64,000 nt of DNA from Bagarius yarrelli (lineage: Eukaryota > Chordata > Actinopteri > Siluriformes > Sisoridae): positions 248,001-312,000 of the forward strand of contig VCAZ01000137.1 of NCBI GenBank assembly GCA_005784505.1, read 5' to 3'. A program made the position numbers and the translations under genes. Position 1 is the first letter of the stretch, and the number at the start of each line of letters is the position of its first letter. The notes beneath the pieces were generated by a model. That model saw only the letters and a program-made list of their open reading frames with translations. It was not told where the DNA came from and did no database searches. Below, piece by piece: positions 1-11,214 of this stretch.

Positions 1-430
1 TTTGTTTATGTCTTGTCACGTGATTTCCCTGTCCATGTGTCATGTTTTACATTTACATTTACAGCATTTGGCAGATGCCCTTTTCCAGAGCGACTGAGCA
101 ATTGGGGGTTAAAGGGCTCAGGGGCCCGAAGGTGGTGGCTTGTTGGTGCTGGAAATTGAACCTGGGTCTTCAGGTTGGTAGTCCAAGACCTTAACCATTA
201 GACTAGCACTTCCCAATGTTTTCATTGGTTTATTTTGATCATGTGTTTCTTATTGTCTTTAGGTGTGTGTAGTTTAGTTGATTGTTCTCCCCCCATTAGG
301 TTGATTGTTCTTACCCCATTAGGTATTAATACCCCTGGGTTTGTTAGTCTTATTGTCGCTTGTCTTGTTTTCTTGTTTGTTATTTCAATAAAAAACTGCA
401 TTTGCATCCAACCTAATCTTACAACTGGTG
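1..430 (+). mobile_element. LTR-like retroelement fragment
   Basis: T-rich sequence with phrases shared with 4535-4940, such as 'gatttccctgtcc' and 'ttttcattggtt' followed by 'catgtgtt'. It ends near an AATAAA at 387-392 and a short GT-rich stretch, as expected of a retroviral-type LTR. It is interrupted by a SINE at 49-215. No internal gag/pol coding is visible. The LTR identity is inferred from the paired copies and the polyadenylation signal, not from a matched family. Confidence 0.45.
49..215 (-). mobile_element. tRNA-derived SINE (family B), nested in the LTR
   Basis: Reverse complement of the family seen cleanly at 8700-8872: a tRNA-like head with B-box, a core reading 'gggcccctgagcaaggcc', and a tail reading 'ggataagggcgtctgcc' and ending in a TTTACATTTACA-type repeat. 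It is flanked by a 7-bp direct repeat ATGTTTT at 42-48 and 216-222, which fits a target-site duplication. It splits a phrase that is continuous in the related LTR copy at 4.7 kb. Confidence 0.8.
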
Positions 431-1364
431 GCACTGATACAGAACTAACTGACCAAAGTTTATGGAACTGTATATTTTTGACTTTTTATATTAATTTTTA
501 TATTTACTTTATTGTAATCTTATAACTGGAAACATAAATAACTTTTTTTTCTAACTGTTTTGTACCTAAAACTACTGAAAGTAAATATATCCAGGATGTC
601 TTTTTATTTGTCACCCTACCCTCTGTATGAACTTACACATCAGTCTGTCCTCTCTCCTCCTCCTGATCTCTTTTTCCTGTGTTCAGAACAGACCATGTGA
701 CTTCCCTCTCACATTGTGCACCCTGATTGGACAGGAAGCCATGCAGAAGGCATGCAGTAATGACACGTTTCCTTCATCATTAGACTAATAGAGACACATT
801 GTTCATGCTAGTAATGGCTGTGAGCTGCGATGTTTCACTACTGATTCTCGAGTGCACCTTATAAATATAGAACCCTAACCCTAGAACACCATGTGTGATT
901 TGTGTGGGAACACTGCTGGAGGAAATTACAGCAAACATCAGCTTATCAGATAGGATTGAGTTTAATCATGTGACTAAAATAAGCAGTCGGTTGCATAAGA
1001 AGGAAATATTACAGTTCCTGTGTTTATTTTATAATGCAGGATTCATTTATTTTACTCTAAAAAAGAAAAAAATAGATGTATATAAAAGAAAAAAACATTT
1101 GCATATGAAATGTTAAATTTATTACAAATGCATAATTTATATTTTATGTATTAACATAATGATTTTTCCACCAATCACCAAAATTAGCGCCCAAATCATT
1201 CGCTATTGTGTGGTGTTGCTCTGAAGGTTCTTTCCCAGGTTTGCACAGGTTTTGCCTCGGGAATAAATGCATGTGTGAATGCGTGTTAACTGGGATTGAC
1301 TTAATACCATTCAAGCTTTATTACAGTTATGTGTCCAGTTCAAAAAAGAACCAAGTATTAAACT
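431..1364. other. No recognised gene or repeat
   Basis: AT-rich intergenic DNA. Short open frames here have no recognisable protein features and no splice context. Confidence 0.5.
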
Positions 1365-1600
1365 CACCTGATAAACTTCCTTTCTTCCTTTACTCCTTCC
1401 CTTTATTTCTGCATATACTGTCCTTTCCTTTCTTTTCACCATTCTTTCTTTCCTTCTTTCTTTTTAACTTTAATCTTTCTCTCTCTCTCTCTCCCTAATA
1501 ATAATATCTCTCTCTCCCTTTTTTGTTGTTTCTTTTCCTCCCTTTCTTTCTTTAAATTTCTAATAATTCATGTATCTTTCTCTCTCTCTTTTGAATTTTC
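1365..1600 (+). repeat. Pyrimidine-rich low-complexity tract
   Basis: Long stretch of TTTC/CTTT/CTCT words including two (CT)n runs near 1480 and 1580. Short frames translated from it are Phe/Ser/Leu runs and are not genes. Confidence 0.85.
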
Positions 1601-1624
1601 TTGAATTCAAGGAGTTTTGGGGAT

Positions 1625-1795
1625 GGACTGGATAGCAGATGTTCTTATCCAGAGTGACTTACATTTATACAACTGAGCAATTTGGGGTTAAGGGCCTCGT
1701 TCAGGGGCCCAACAGTGGTGAAGCTGGGAATCGAACCCACAATCTTCAGGTTGGCAGTCTAACACCTTAACCATGAGCCACCACTTAGCCACACA
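1625..1795 (-). mobile_element. tRNA-derived SINE (family B)
   Basis: Contains the reverse of the 'ggataag...gtctgc' tail, the 'gggcccaacagtggt' core and a B-box-like 'gaatcgaaccc' (reverse strand). Diverged full-length copy. Confidence 0.8.
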
Positions 1796-1854
1796 TTTAT
1801 TTGATTACCATAAACTGTAATTAACAGATTTGGTGTCCCCCAGATGTGGATGGG

Positions 1855-2045
1855 TTCCCTTTTCAGTCTGGTTTCTTTTAAGGTTTAGTCCTCTCAGGGA
1901 GTTTTTCCTTCGCTACAGTCGCCGCCGGCTTTGTTCATTAGGGACAAACTTACAATTTTAAAGAACAATCTTACATTCTTACTGTATTTATCTGTGTAAA
2001 TCTGCTTTGAGACAATGTCCACTCTCCACACTCCTATACAAATAA
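1855..2045 (+). mobile_element. L2-type LINE 3' end fragment
   Basis: Matches in order the 3' region of the larger LINE at 30725-33725 read in its sense direction: 'gggagtttttcctt', a 'gtcgccgccggctt' stretch, 'cattagggacaaact', and a 'gctttgagacaatgt' segment near the terminus. A CTTT microsatellite follows directly. Confidence 0.65.
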
Positions 2046-2048
2046 AAT

Positions 2049-2115
2049 GTCTTTCTTTCTTTCTTTCTTTCTTTCTTCTTTTCTTTCTTTCTTTCTTTCT
2101 TCCTTTCTTTCTTTC
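2049..2115 (+). repeat. (CTTT)n microsatellite
   Basis: Uninterrupted TTTC/CTTT repeat with one or two interruptions. It yields an Arg/Lys/Glu repeat frame on the minus strand that is an artefact. Confidence 0.95.
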
Positions 2116-3040
2116 TGTAAATACTATATGGTGATGTTAATAAGGGGTGTCTGAAGGTATTTCCACTATACATTCCACTATACAATCCAGAACCTAAATG
2201 CTTTTTTATAGAATTTGCATTCTATAGGCTACAAACATGTTTTTCTAGAATGGTTGGTGTGGGGTGTGGGACCAGCAGCTTGCTGCATTCCTTTAGAACA
2301 CATGACACATCCACAATACACACATTCATCTAGGGTTAGTGTGAACAGGCTAATCTCTTGTTTTCCTTATTATAATTACTATAATCCAATTCTATAATCT
2401 AATCTCAAATCTATAATTTTTGTTTTTGTAATATTAGTCACATGCTAATATTAATAACTAAAAGTTTGTGGACAGCGAACTAGCATATGTATAACAGCTT
2501 TTTCCCTAACCAACTTTTGACACACACACATTTTACTAAAACTAGGAGACCCAAACACTGTTTCAGAATGTCAGTACATCTGTGCATAAAGTTCCTGAGC
2601 TCCATAAAGCCATGGTTATGACTGATATGGAAGAACTTCATGGAGTCAGGCTGCACATAGCTTTACAGAAGTGTGGTGTTTATTTCAGAAGAAAGTGTAA
2701 GACTGGAACATAATGTTTAAAAACTCATTTAGATAAGTATGGAATATTAAACAATAACTGCTGTCATTTAATAATAAAATAAAAATAAATAGCTTTACAC
2801 AAATGAGACTAAAGCTGCAACACAAGCAAATGGTTACTGAATCCAAAAGTCATTAATTACTTTCCTTATCAGACTGATAAGCGCTACTGACACTGGCCAA
2901 AACTGCCACAGATATGATTCTGCATATGACCTGAGTGACACTCACTATAGAGCATTCAGGACAAATGACACTCACTTTATTTCACTTTTTACAAAAATGC
3001 CTGGATCCTATTGCAAACTATTTCTGCTGTATATAATTTA
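2116..3040. other. No recognised gene or repeat
   Basis: AT-rich unique-looking DNA. No conserved coding pattern on either strand. Confidence 0.45.
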
Positions 3041-3041
3041 T

Positions 3042-3345
3042 TTGGGGCAGCAAGGTGATTTAGTGGTAAACACTGTTCAATTCCCCTGTAGGGGTGTTTC
3101 TCCCTGTGCTTGTGTGGGTTTACTCCGGGTTCTCCGGTTTCCTTCCACAGTCCAAAAACATGTATGTTAGATTGATTGATGCTTCTAAATTGGCCATAGG
3201 AGTGTAAGTGTGTGTGTGTGTGTGGCCCTGTAATGGACTGGCGACCTGTCCAAGGTGTACCCCTCCTGCCTTTTGCCCTTTTAGAAACAGTTGGGATAGA
3301 CTCCAGCAGATCCCTGTGACCCCGAATTAGGGAATAAGTGAGTAT
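3042..3345 (+). mobile_element. V-SINE-like tRNA-derived SINE (family A)
   Basis: The first of about eleven copies in this window. The family has a tRNA-like head ('gtggcttagtggttagcac', B-box 'ggttcgattcc'), a central core ('ccggtttcctcccacagtc', then 'aaaaacatgtatgttagatt'), a GT-rich stretch, and an end reading 'tgtgaccccgaattaggg' followed by GAATGA-type repeats. The core resembles the conserved vertebrate V-SINE domain. This copy has a partly deleted head. Confidence 0.75.
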
Positions 3346-3374
3346 AGAAAATTAATGAATAACTGATTTATTTG

Positions 3375-3752
3375 GGTTCTGGTAAAGAATGTTTGCACGG
3401 AGGGCAATACAGTTTCTTAGTGTTTATTGCTGTTGACTCACAGCAAGAAGGTCTCAGGTTTGTATCTCCTGCAGGGGTCTTTCTGTGTGGAGTTTGCATG
3501 TTCTCCTTGTGTTTGTGTGTTTACTCCGGGTTCTCCGGTTTCCTCCTACAGTCCAAAAACATGTATGTTAGATTGATTGGTGATTCTAAATTGCCCATAG
3601 GATTGAGTGTGAGTGTGTGTGACTGTTTGTCTGTATGTGTTCCTGTAATGGACTGATGATCTGTCCAGGGTGACGCCTGCATTTTATCCAATGACAGCTG
3701 AGATAAACTCCAGCAGATCCCCGTGACCCTGATTGGAAATAAACGGGTCTCT
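3375..3752 (+). mobile_element. V-SINE-like SINE (family A)
   Basis: Second copy, in the same orientation directly after the first. It retains the head ('cacagcaagaaggtctcagg'), 'ctttctgtgtggagtttgca', the V-like core and the degraded tail. Frames crossing it are repeat-derived. Confidence 0.75.
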
Positions 3753-4324
3753 GCTAGAGACATGTTGCATTAAAAATAAAAAATTGAAAAATTAAACCAA
3801 CAATAGAAATTAGGATGATAATTTATATACCAGTAATTGTTTCACACCAGGTTTCACTGATATCTGCTCAGAACAAAAATCTAGGACTACAGTGGGTCCA
3901 GACTTGGGTCCAAAACTGTACTGTTGAAGATCTGTTTCTAAAATTCCTTAAACAGCCCATCTTACATCAACAAACTTTCCATGGTCAAAACCGTTAAAGG
4001 CAAATATTTTCCATTCTGTTGTTTATCGAGAACATGAATCTGAGCAGCAATAATAATCGGATTTAAAAAGCTCAGAAAACACTGAATTGTACGGTGAGCG
4101 GGAGGGGACAAATTCAGTTCACTTAAATTTAATTTAAAATATTGTGGCCATGACAAAATGAAGTGAACCAAACATGTCCCCCACCGCTTACCGTAGGATT
4201 GTAATAATAAACTTCAACCGATTCTGCTATTTCTGTTCTGCAGGCACCAGAAAGATTAATTATAGAAATAAAGATGTAATAATCTGTGCTAATACAGTAA
4301 AACAATTGTAGCCCATGTGAATAA
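3753..4324. other. No recognised gene or repeat
   Basis: AT-rich DNA between two SINE families. No gene features seen. Confidence 0.4.
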
Positions 4325-4512
4325 AACTGGGTTTTTTAAAGATTTTGGGGGCATTTTATTGATAGAACAGAGGGAAAGAAATGGGGAGGATAAAGAGAGA
4401 GAGGTGGGACTGGAAGGGATCCGAGCCAGGAATCGAACCCGGGTCACCGGAGCACAGCGATTTGCACATCTGGGTGCCAGCACTTTAACCCACTACACCA
4501 CAGCACCGGGCA
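4325..4512 (-). mobile_element. tRNA-derived SINE (family D)
   Basis: On the minus strand it starts 'ggtgctgtggtgtagtgggt' (A-box-like) and carries a perfect B-box 'gggttcgattcc'. Pyrimidine-rich body and an 'ataaaatgcccccaaaa' end near 4340. Seen once in this window. Confidence 0.65.
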
Positions 4513-4534
4513 AAACTGTAAAGTTTTGATCTTG

Positions 4535-4940
4535 TTTCATATTTTTATGTTTAATGTTCTTGGTTTATGTTGATGTTTAAAGTTCATGCTTTATGTTTTG
4601 TGTTCTTGTTCTTTGTTTACTTCCTGCTTTGTCTTGATCATGTGATCCCTTTTCCTCTTGTCTTCCTGTCACATGATTTCCCTTGTCCCTGTGTCTTGTT
4701 TTCATTGGTTGGTTTGGTCATGTGTTGCTTTTTGTGTTTAGTTGTTTTTCGTCTAATTATTGTGTTCTTTGTTAGTCTTGTTTGAGTTTTGTATATATGA
4801 TTTCTTTGTAGCCTTTGTGTCTTTGTGGATGATTGTTTGTGTACCATTGTGGTGAGTCTGTATTTATGCTGGTGTTTATGTCATGTCAAGTTTAGTCAAG
4901 GTAAATTTAGTTCATGTTTGCCACTTAGTGGCAGTTTGTT
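4535..4940 (+). mobile_element. LTR-like retroelement fragment, second copy
   Basis: Shares ordered phrases with 1-430 ('cacatgatttccc', 'tgtgtcttgttttcattggt', 'catgtgttgctt', 'gttagtcttgtttg') but without the SINE. T-rich with little else. Probably a solo LTR or fragment, as no coding body adjoins it. Confidence 0.45.
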
Positions 4941-5060
4941 ACATTAAATAATTATTATTATGAAAATGGTATAGATGATGATACATTTCAATAAACATTA
5001 AATAACTGTTATTATAAAAATGTTATAAATAATGATACATTTCAATAAACAAATACATTT
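4941..5060 (+). repeat. Two-copy tandem repeat of about 55 bp
   Basis: Two adjacent units each hold 'ttaaataa', a TATTAT stretch, 'gatgatacatttcaataaac' or its near-match, ending at about 5000 and 5052. Confidence 0.6.
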
Positions 5061-5309
5061 CATCTTTGATTGTGTTTCAAAGATTTACACATTAAAATGA
5101 ATTTTAAATTATGTTTATGTTAATTCTACAGTCCTGTTTCCAATACTGACAATGACATTAGCAGGAAAAATCATTTACAATAAAACACTTACACATTTTG
5201 GATAAAAGATTTGTAACACCTGTCTATCTCATTTTTATGTATATAATTTTAATATCAGTTTATCTATTCCAGATTTATTTTTACTCACACTTCTGAAAAT
5301 GCACTTCTT

Positions 5310-5610
5310 TGCACTTTATTTTCTCATATAGACCAAGGGTCTTCAGTGGAGTTGAAGTCAGGGCTTTGTGCGCTACACTTAAGTTGTTCCCCACAAAGTT
5401 GTTCCGCAAACCTTGTTTTCATAGAGCTCAAGGACTTTGTGCACACGTGCGTTGTTGTACTGAACCAATGTTAGGTCCAGGGATGGAACAATAGTGTTAA
5501 AATATACAAAGACTTTCTAGACTATTTGGGAACAACAGAATTGCAGTATATGGGTGTTTTTTTAAAGGGGTTCACAAACTTTTGGCCATATAGTGTTAAA
5601 AAAAAACAGC
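5310..5610. mobile_element. Degenerate Tc1/mariner-type fragment
   Basis: Contains relics of a common fish mariner-type element, including 'tacaaagactttctagac' and a terminal phrase 'cacaaacttttggccatata'. Too decayed for a transposase call. Confidence 0.5.
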
Positions 5611-5654
5611 AAATACAGCCTTTTTCTTTTTTTTTTCCTATTTATCCAATTTGC

Positions 5655-5880
5655 TTCAGTGATCCGGGTTCTCCGGTTTCCTCCCACAGTCCAAAAACAT
5701 GTATGTTAGATTGATTAGTGAGTCTAAATTGCCCATAGGAGTGAGTGTGTGTGTGGCCCTGTGAGTGACTAGCGACCTGCCCAGGGTTTTCCCCCTTCTG
5801 CCTTTCACCCTTTCAGAGACGGCGGGGATAGACTCCAGCAGATCCCTGTGACCTTGAATTAGAAAATAAGCGGGTAAAGT
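5655..5880 (+). mobile_element. V-SINE-like SINE (family A), 5' truncated
   Basis: Begins within the core ('gggttctccggtttcctccc') and runs to the 'agcagatccctgtgacc' end. The head is missing. Confidence 0.75.
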
Positions 5881-5959
5881 ACAGTTCTTTCATATCTCTA
5901 TAATGGCAGTACCGGTTATTGTCTGTTTATACAGTATCAACATGGTAGCCATTTGAACT

Positions 5960-6335
5960 AAGGGACAATGCCAGCGACCTTCACATGTTGCGTTACACCA
6001 CTGGTTTTTCAGAGTTTAAGTGTTTGTACATACAATCAAATCCAAAAGTATGTGTACACCTTCCCATAACCCTTATTCCAGATCTAGTCTTCCGTTGCTG
6101 TTATCAAGTGAAATACTGAAAAACAAGTACTGTTGCTAATTCAGTTACATGAACGGTAGTGAGGACCTAAAGTGTAGCTAAAGCTAAGCATTCAGTTCAT
6201 CCCAAACATGATCAGAAGGATTGAGGTAAGGGTTCTGTGCAGGCCACTCAAATTCTCACTACAGTTTGGCACACCGTGTCTGCATGGACCTGTTTCCGTG
6301 TACTGCACGTTGTATAGCTGAGACATGTTTGGGCG
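5960..6335. mobile_element. Probable decayed DNA-transposon fragment
   Basis: Phrases such as 'aaaagtatgtgtacacc', 'ggattgaggtaagggttctg' and 'tgcaggccactcaa' resemble the antisense of Tc1/mariner transposase genes. No intact frame. Confidence 0.35.
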
Positions 6336-6344
6336 TGTCCAAGT

Positions 6345-6882
6345 CAGGTCAAGTCCCCTTTATTTCTGTAGCGCTTTTAACAGTCGAGATTGAGTCAAAG
6401 CAGCTTCACAAAATCACTTAAAAAAAAGACAATATTAAACACTCACTAAAACACTCGATTGAATTAATATCCGCAAATGAAGAGTCCCAAACTAAGCAAC
6501 GGCGGCAAGAAATCAAAACTTTATCAGTGACAGAATAAAAAAAAACACTTTGGGAGGAACCAGGTTCAGTCGGGGGGTCAGTTCTCCTCTGACCAGATAA
6601 ACCAGCAGGTTATTCCACTGGGAAACTGCCTTATTGTCTCCAAGTGCTGATCCACCAACTGGACTGGATACAGACTGGATCTGGCGGCGACGGTGAGCTC
6701 GAATAACACAGAACAGACGCATGTTAGTGTAAGATGTGTGTGTTATTGGTGGTGTTTCCGGTTCCAGTTAACTTGAATATTGCAGTCTAACAATCCTTTA
6801 ACGGATTTGAATAATAAGAGTGTAAGTGTGTTATGTGTAATCCAGGTTAAAGAGATGTGTTCTTAATCTAGTTTTAAAGTGA

Positions 6883-6915
<33 letters not shown>

Positions 6916-7230
6916 TGCCTCCTGAACAGTGTACAGTAAATTATTCCAAAGTTTTGGGCCCTAAATAAGAAAAGGATCTGCCGCCTGCAGTTGAATTTGT
7001 TATTCTAGGTTTTATCAGATTGCCAGAGTTTTGAGAGTTCAGTGAACGTGGAGGACTTTAACAGGATTAGAGTCACTGAGGTGATAAACCATTCAGGGCT
7101 TTATAAGTAATTATCAGGATTTACTTATAAAGTCTGCCGGGCTAATATGATCATACTTTCTGGTTCTAGTGAGAACTCTAGCTTCTGTGTTTTTGACCAG
7201 CTGGTCAGCTTTATTAATTTGTCATACACC
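6345..7230 (-). mobile_element. 5'-truncated L2-type LINE relic
   Basis: Matches in order the 3' half of the LINE at 30725-33725: 'tgtagcgcttttaaca', 'gaggaaccaggttcagtc', 'agggctttataagtaatt' and 'tctggttctagtgagaact'. Frames are broken. A (TG)n run at 6885-6914 lies inside it. Confidence 0.65.
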
Positions 7231-7369
7231 ATGATTTTTCTCCCATCATTACTGACAAATTACTTCAGATACTCGTTTGTATGTTTTTTATGGGTGTGAT
7301 GGTCTGGTGTCCACATAATTTATGCTATATGATGTTTAAGACGTTGGCAGATGTCACTGATGTTAAAAA

Positions 7370-7512
7370 CCATGAATAGTCATGCGATTACATCTAAGCA
7401 ATTGGGGATTAAGGGCCTTGCTCAGGGGCCCAGCAGTGGCAGCTTGGTGGTGCTTGGAATCAAACTCCAATCTTTCAGGTATCAGTCCAACAGCTTAACC
7501 ACTGAGCTACCA
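7370..7512 (-). mobile_element. tRNA-derived SINE (family B)
   Basis: Core 'ttaagggccttgctcagggg' and head (reverse) 'taaccactgagctaccactcc'. Its tail is missing. Directly abuts the family A copy to its right. Confidence 0.75.
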
Positions 7513-7700
7513 CTCCTATGGGCGATTTAGAACCACCTATCAATCTAAAATACATGTTTTTGGACTGTGGGAGGAAACTGGAGAACCTGGGGTAAACACA
7601 CGCAGGAATGGGAAAAAACTTGCAAACTCCGCCCAGAAAGATCCTTTGCAGGGGATACGAACCTGAAACCTTCTTTCTGTTAGGTAAACCACCATCCTGC
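7513..7700 (-). mobile_element. V-SINE-like SINE (family A)
   Basis: Reverse-strand core 'tttttggactgtgggaggaa' and 'ggggatacgaacctg' B-box remnant. The GT-rich part and tail are absent. Confidence 0.7.
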
Positions 7701-8385
7701 CCTTTATAGTAAACATATTTTTTATAATTAAATCAACTGCTAGCTGCTGCAATTCTAGTGACAAACTGCTTGAGCGACTGCACTGAAGGTACTTTAGTTT
7801 ATTTGTGCTCTGTGGTTAAACCAAAGACCGAGACTTAATAACATCCTGTACAATAAAGTCAATGAATGATGTTCTTGTGTAACTGCTTTAAGATAAGAAC
7901 ACTGTGCAGCAGGACATTTATTTGTTCTATTCACACGACATAGTCTGGGGTTGAAGATCACCTCTAGATCAGATATACGTATGACACACACAGGGTTATT
8001 ACTCAAATATGCTCAAACGCAAGATCAAAGTATTGGCACCCCTACATAAAAACTGATTTACAAACTAAAACAATTGGCAAGAAATAAATGGAACATGAAT
8101 TTGTCTCATTAGATGATATTGAAAATTTCTAAAAAAAAAAAAACTGAACAGACATAGACATCCTTCATTTTTTTCATTTATTGTTTTATTGTATTTTTTT
8201 GTTAAGGTAATAAAAACTAATAGAAAACAAAGCGTTCATGTTTGAAAAAAATGTGTTCAAGTCAGAGTTTATCAATTTTTCAGAATTTTCATCTGATCAA
8301 ACAGTCAAACGCTTCAGATTTCGTAAACTTCCTGCTGTATAATACATAGTTTAATGCATCAGTTTAGTTTTTATTTATCTCTTTT
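7701..8385. other. No recognised gene; possible transposon end
   Basis: AT-rich DNA. 'tattggcacccctac' near 8025 resembles the terminus of a fish Tc1-like element and recurs in diverged form near 30394, but no transposase remains. Confidence 0.35.
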
Positions 8386-8389
8386 ATAC

Positions 8390-8635
8390 GGCTAGGCAAT
8401 TGGGGGGTGGGGGGCCTCACTCAGGGGCCCAGCGGTGGTGGTTTGGTGGTGCTGGAAATCGAACCCTGATCTTTCAATTAGCAGTCCAACACCTTAACCA
8501 CTGCAGCTGGGAAATTGGGGGGGTGAGGGTTCTTGCTCAGGGGCTCTGCTGTGGTGGTTTGGTGGTGCTGGAAATCAAACCCTGATCTTTCAATTAGCAG
8601 TCCAACACCTTAACTGCTGTGCTAACACTCCCCCT
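8390..8635 (-). mobile_element. Two tandem partial SINEs (family B)
   Basis: Two head-plus-core pieces in the same orientation (8397-8505 and 8510-8635). They share 'tggtggtttggtggtgctgg' and 'ctttcaattagcagtccaac'. The shared private variants suggest local duplication rather than two insertions. Confidence 0.7.
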
Positions 8636-8699
8636 AAAGTAGTTATCTTTAACTATAAAACTAGAGTTTTGTCTTCAGAGATGTTTTGTCTGTTTCAAA

Positions 8700-8872
8700 A
8701 GTGGTAGCGCAGTGGTTAAGTTGTTGGACTACTAACATGAGGATCTGTGTTTGATTCCCAGCCCTACCAAGCCACCACTGCTGGGCCCCTGAGCAAGGCC
8801 CCTAATCCCCAATTGTATAACAAGGAAATTGTAAGTCGCTCTGGATAAGGGCGTCTGCCAAATGCTGTAAAT
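8700..8872 (+). mobile_element. tRNA-derived SINE (family B), reference copy
   Basis: Clear full-length unit. A-box region 'gtggtagcgcagtggttaag', B-box 'gtttgattcccagc', core 'ctgctgggcccctgagcaag', tail 'ctctggataagggcgtctgc' and 'caaatgctgtaaatg'. A similar tail is widespread in fish tRNA-SINEs. Confidence 0.85.
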
Positions 8873-9037
8873 GTCTTCATGTCCAAAGTTCCTGAAAGAG
8901 TTCTAACATGCTATGTTTTTTCTTTTGAGGAAGATTTAAGAAGATATGAAGATGGTCCTAAACGACCTTCAGTAATAAATGAGTTATTGATTTGTCTAAA
9001 AGCAGGATTTTAGAAGAAGATGAAAATATTTCAACAC

Positions 9038-9046
9038 TATATAAAG
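9038..9046 (+). promoter_or_regulatory. ghr: Candidate TATA box of ghr
   Basis: TATATAAAG lies about 25-30 bp before a sharp switch to CpG-rich sequence, so a start site near 9065-9070 is plausible. No transcript evidence is available. Confidence 0.45.
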
Positions 9047-9064
9047 TACTAGAAAGCTGCGAAT

Positions 9065-9449
9065 GACGGAGCGCGCGCTGGAGGGCGGAGCCCCCCGCTT
9101 CGGTCAGGACACGAACGAACACGTAAACATTTCTGGGCTGTAGCTCGTGGGAGAAGGTCGGGGATCAACTTTACAACTTTACACGTCGTACGATCGACTT
9201 TTATTAAATGTGTATCTATAGAGAGAGACGCACCGTATAGGCGACTGGCAGCGAAGCTTCAGGGATGTGTTATAAATGAGAGCAAAAACGGAATCTAATC
9301 TAAATTTACAAGTGCACGCGGGGATCTGTCGAGGAATCCGATACGCACTCGATTAAAGCGGTTTCCATGCTGTTCCAAACCGCTGGATCTCTCCGGGAAT
9401 CACAGACCCGCTCCTGCGGTGTTTAAAGCCCTGTTTACTTTCTGTAACG
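9065..9449 (+). other. ghr: CpG-rich untranslated first exon of ghr (predicted)
   Basis: The stretch contains many CpGs in otherwise AT-rich DNA. It ends at 'gtaacg|gtgagtgag', a strong donor (GT at 9450-9451). It contains only short upstream frames. GHR genes usually have one or more untranslated first exons far upstream of the signal-peptide exon, and the next conserved exon starts 7 kb away at 16516. The 5' end is inferred from the TATA box. Confidence 0.55.
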
Positions 9450-10275
9450 GTGAGTGAGTGATAAACTGGCGCAGCGCGAGACCCGTGAATTCTGCGGATA
9501 TTCCCGATATTCCCGATATTCCCGTTTTTACTTTGCTTGGGGTTTTTTTTGCATGGGAACAGCTAAATATTTGTCTGTTTGCCTTTCTTTCTAATATCCC
9601 TTATTATTAATATATTATTAACTGTTAGTGATGAACTGATTAACGGCGATTGATTAAATGTCGCAGCGCGAGACTCTGCGGATATTCCCGATATTCCTGT
9701 TTTTTCTTTGCTTGGGTTTTTTTTTTGCACGGGAACAACTGGGAAAATTCTGGAAACTAAAACAAAAATTCCCAGAATATTTGTCAGTTTGCCTTGCTGT
9801 CTAATATTTCTCATTAAACAAAAACAGATGTGTGAGTGATTAACTTTTATTGATTAACTGATTATCGTTGATTGATTACATGTCGCAGCGCGAGACTTGG
9901 GAATTATGCCGATATTCCTGTTCTTTTGCTTGTTTTTTTGCATCGAAACAGCTGGAAAAATTCTGGAAACTGAAACATAAATTCCTTAAATTTCCTTCTG
10001 TTTACCTTTCTGTCCAATATTCCTCATTAAACAAAACAGATGTGTGAGTAATTAACTGTTAGTGATTAACTAATTAATGCGGAGTGATTAACTGTTGCAG
10101 CGCAAGACTTGTGAATTATGTCGATATTCCTGGTTTTTTTTTTCACTTGGGGTTTTTTTTTTTTTTGCATAGAAACAGCTGGAAAAATTCTGGAAACTAA
10201 AACAGAAATTCCCAGAATATCCGTCTGTTCGCCTTTCTGCCCAATATTCCTCATTAAACAAAAACAGATGTGTTT
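9450..10275 (+). repeat. Four imperfect tandem copies of about 190-220 bp at the start of ghr intron 1
   Basis: Each unit begins near 'gcagcgcgagac' (9472, 9662, 9884, 10096; the last 'gcagcgcaagac'). Each runs through a 'cgatattcc' motif, a T-tract, 'gggaacaactgg' or 'gaaacagctgg', 'attctggaaact', and 'tcattaaacaaaa'. Units 2-4 agree best. Minus-strand frames across them are repeat artefacts. Confidence 0.85.
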
Positions 10276-10660
10276 ATTCTCTCTATTAATAAAGTCTCTT
10301 TATTAATTTGGAAAATTGAGAACAGAAAGAAGTCGGATTAGTTTTTCTGATGCCGTGTAAACCAAAAGTCAGTCTAATCCTCAGTATTGTCAGCACATTG
10401 ATGTTTTTAAGGTTGTTGCACATGCGCTGGAACAGTAGTTCAGATTGTCAGTGATAATTTTTTTGCTTGATGATGTAATAATTCGAGTCCTGAGAACTGA
10501 AAACACAGAATGACTATAATATGTTAAGTAGCTCTAATAGTGTAAATTCTGCCCCCGAGCTTCAGCATTCAAACAGCAGAACCAGAAAAGAACCAGCACT
10601 TCTTGGAAGTTTAGAACTTTCGTTAGTCATAATTTAACAAACTGCATTTAACAGACACAC
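10276..10660. other. No recognised feature (ghr intron 1)
   Basis: AT-rich intronic DNA. Some words recall the short repeat seen at 11215-11345, but no boundaries can be set. Confidence 0.4.
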
Positions 10661-10664
10661 AATC

Positions 10665-10840
10665 TTTCTGTGTGGAGTTTACATGTTCTCCCTGTGCTTG
10701 TGTGTGTTTACTCCGGGTTCTCCGGTTTCCTCCAACAGTTCAAAAACATGTATTTTAGATTGATTGGTGATTTTAAATTGTCCATAGGAGTGTGTGTGTG
10801 TTCCTGTGATGGACTGGTGGCCTGTCCAGGCCATCGGTTC
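10665..10840 (+). mobile_element. V-SINE-like SINE (family A), partial
   Basis: Retains 'ctttctgtgtggagtttaca', the V-like core and GT-rich part. Head and 3' end are missing. Confidence 0.7.
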
Positions 10841-11214
10841 TAATATTTTCAGATTTGTTTTAGGTTTCATTTATTACATTGTAATAAATTAGATATGAAT
10901 CGGATTCGTGCATTTAACGTCTGTCATGTAAACATACAGATCAGATTTTCACTGGCCAATGCGAGTCAAACGTCAGAGAAATTGACGGTGGTGCATGACG
11001 TCAACTCAGGTGGACACCAACAGCATAATATAACTTTTTTTAACGTTTTGTCCGTAAACAAATTAAAAAATTAACTTACTATAAAAAAAGATTGAAGTTA
11101 TTTGTAACTTAGTGATTAATGCCTCCAGGCTGCACTAATGGCTCTCCTTTTTTTTTCTTAATACTGAATAATCATTTCATCTTTGTCCATTGTGTCATTG
11201 AATATTACACCATT

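Noticed and set aside
8700..8772. tRNA gene (A- and B-box-like sequences)
   Set aside because: The boxes belong to a dispersed SINE family. No cloverleaf acceptor stem could be formed by eye.
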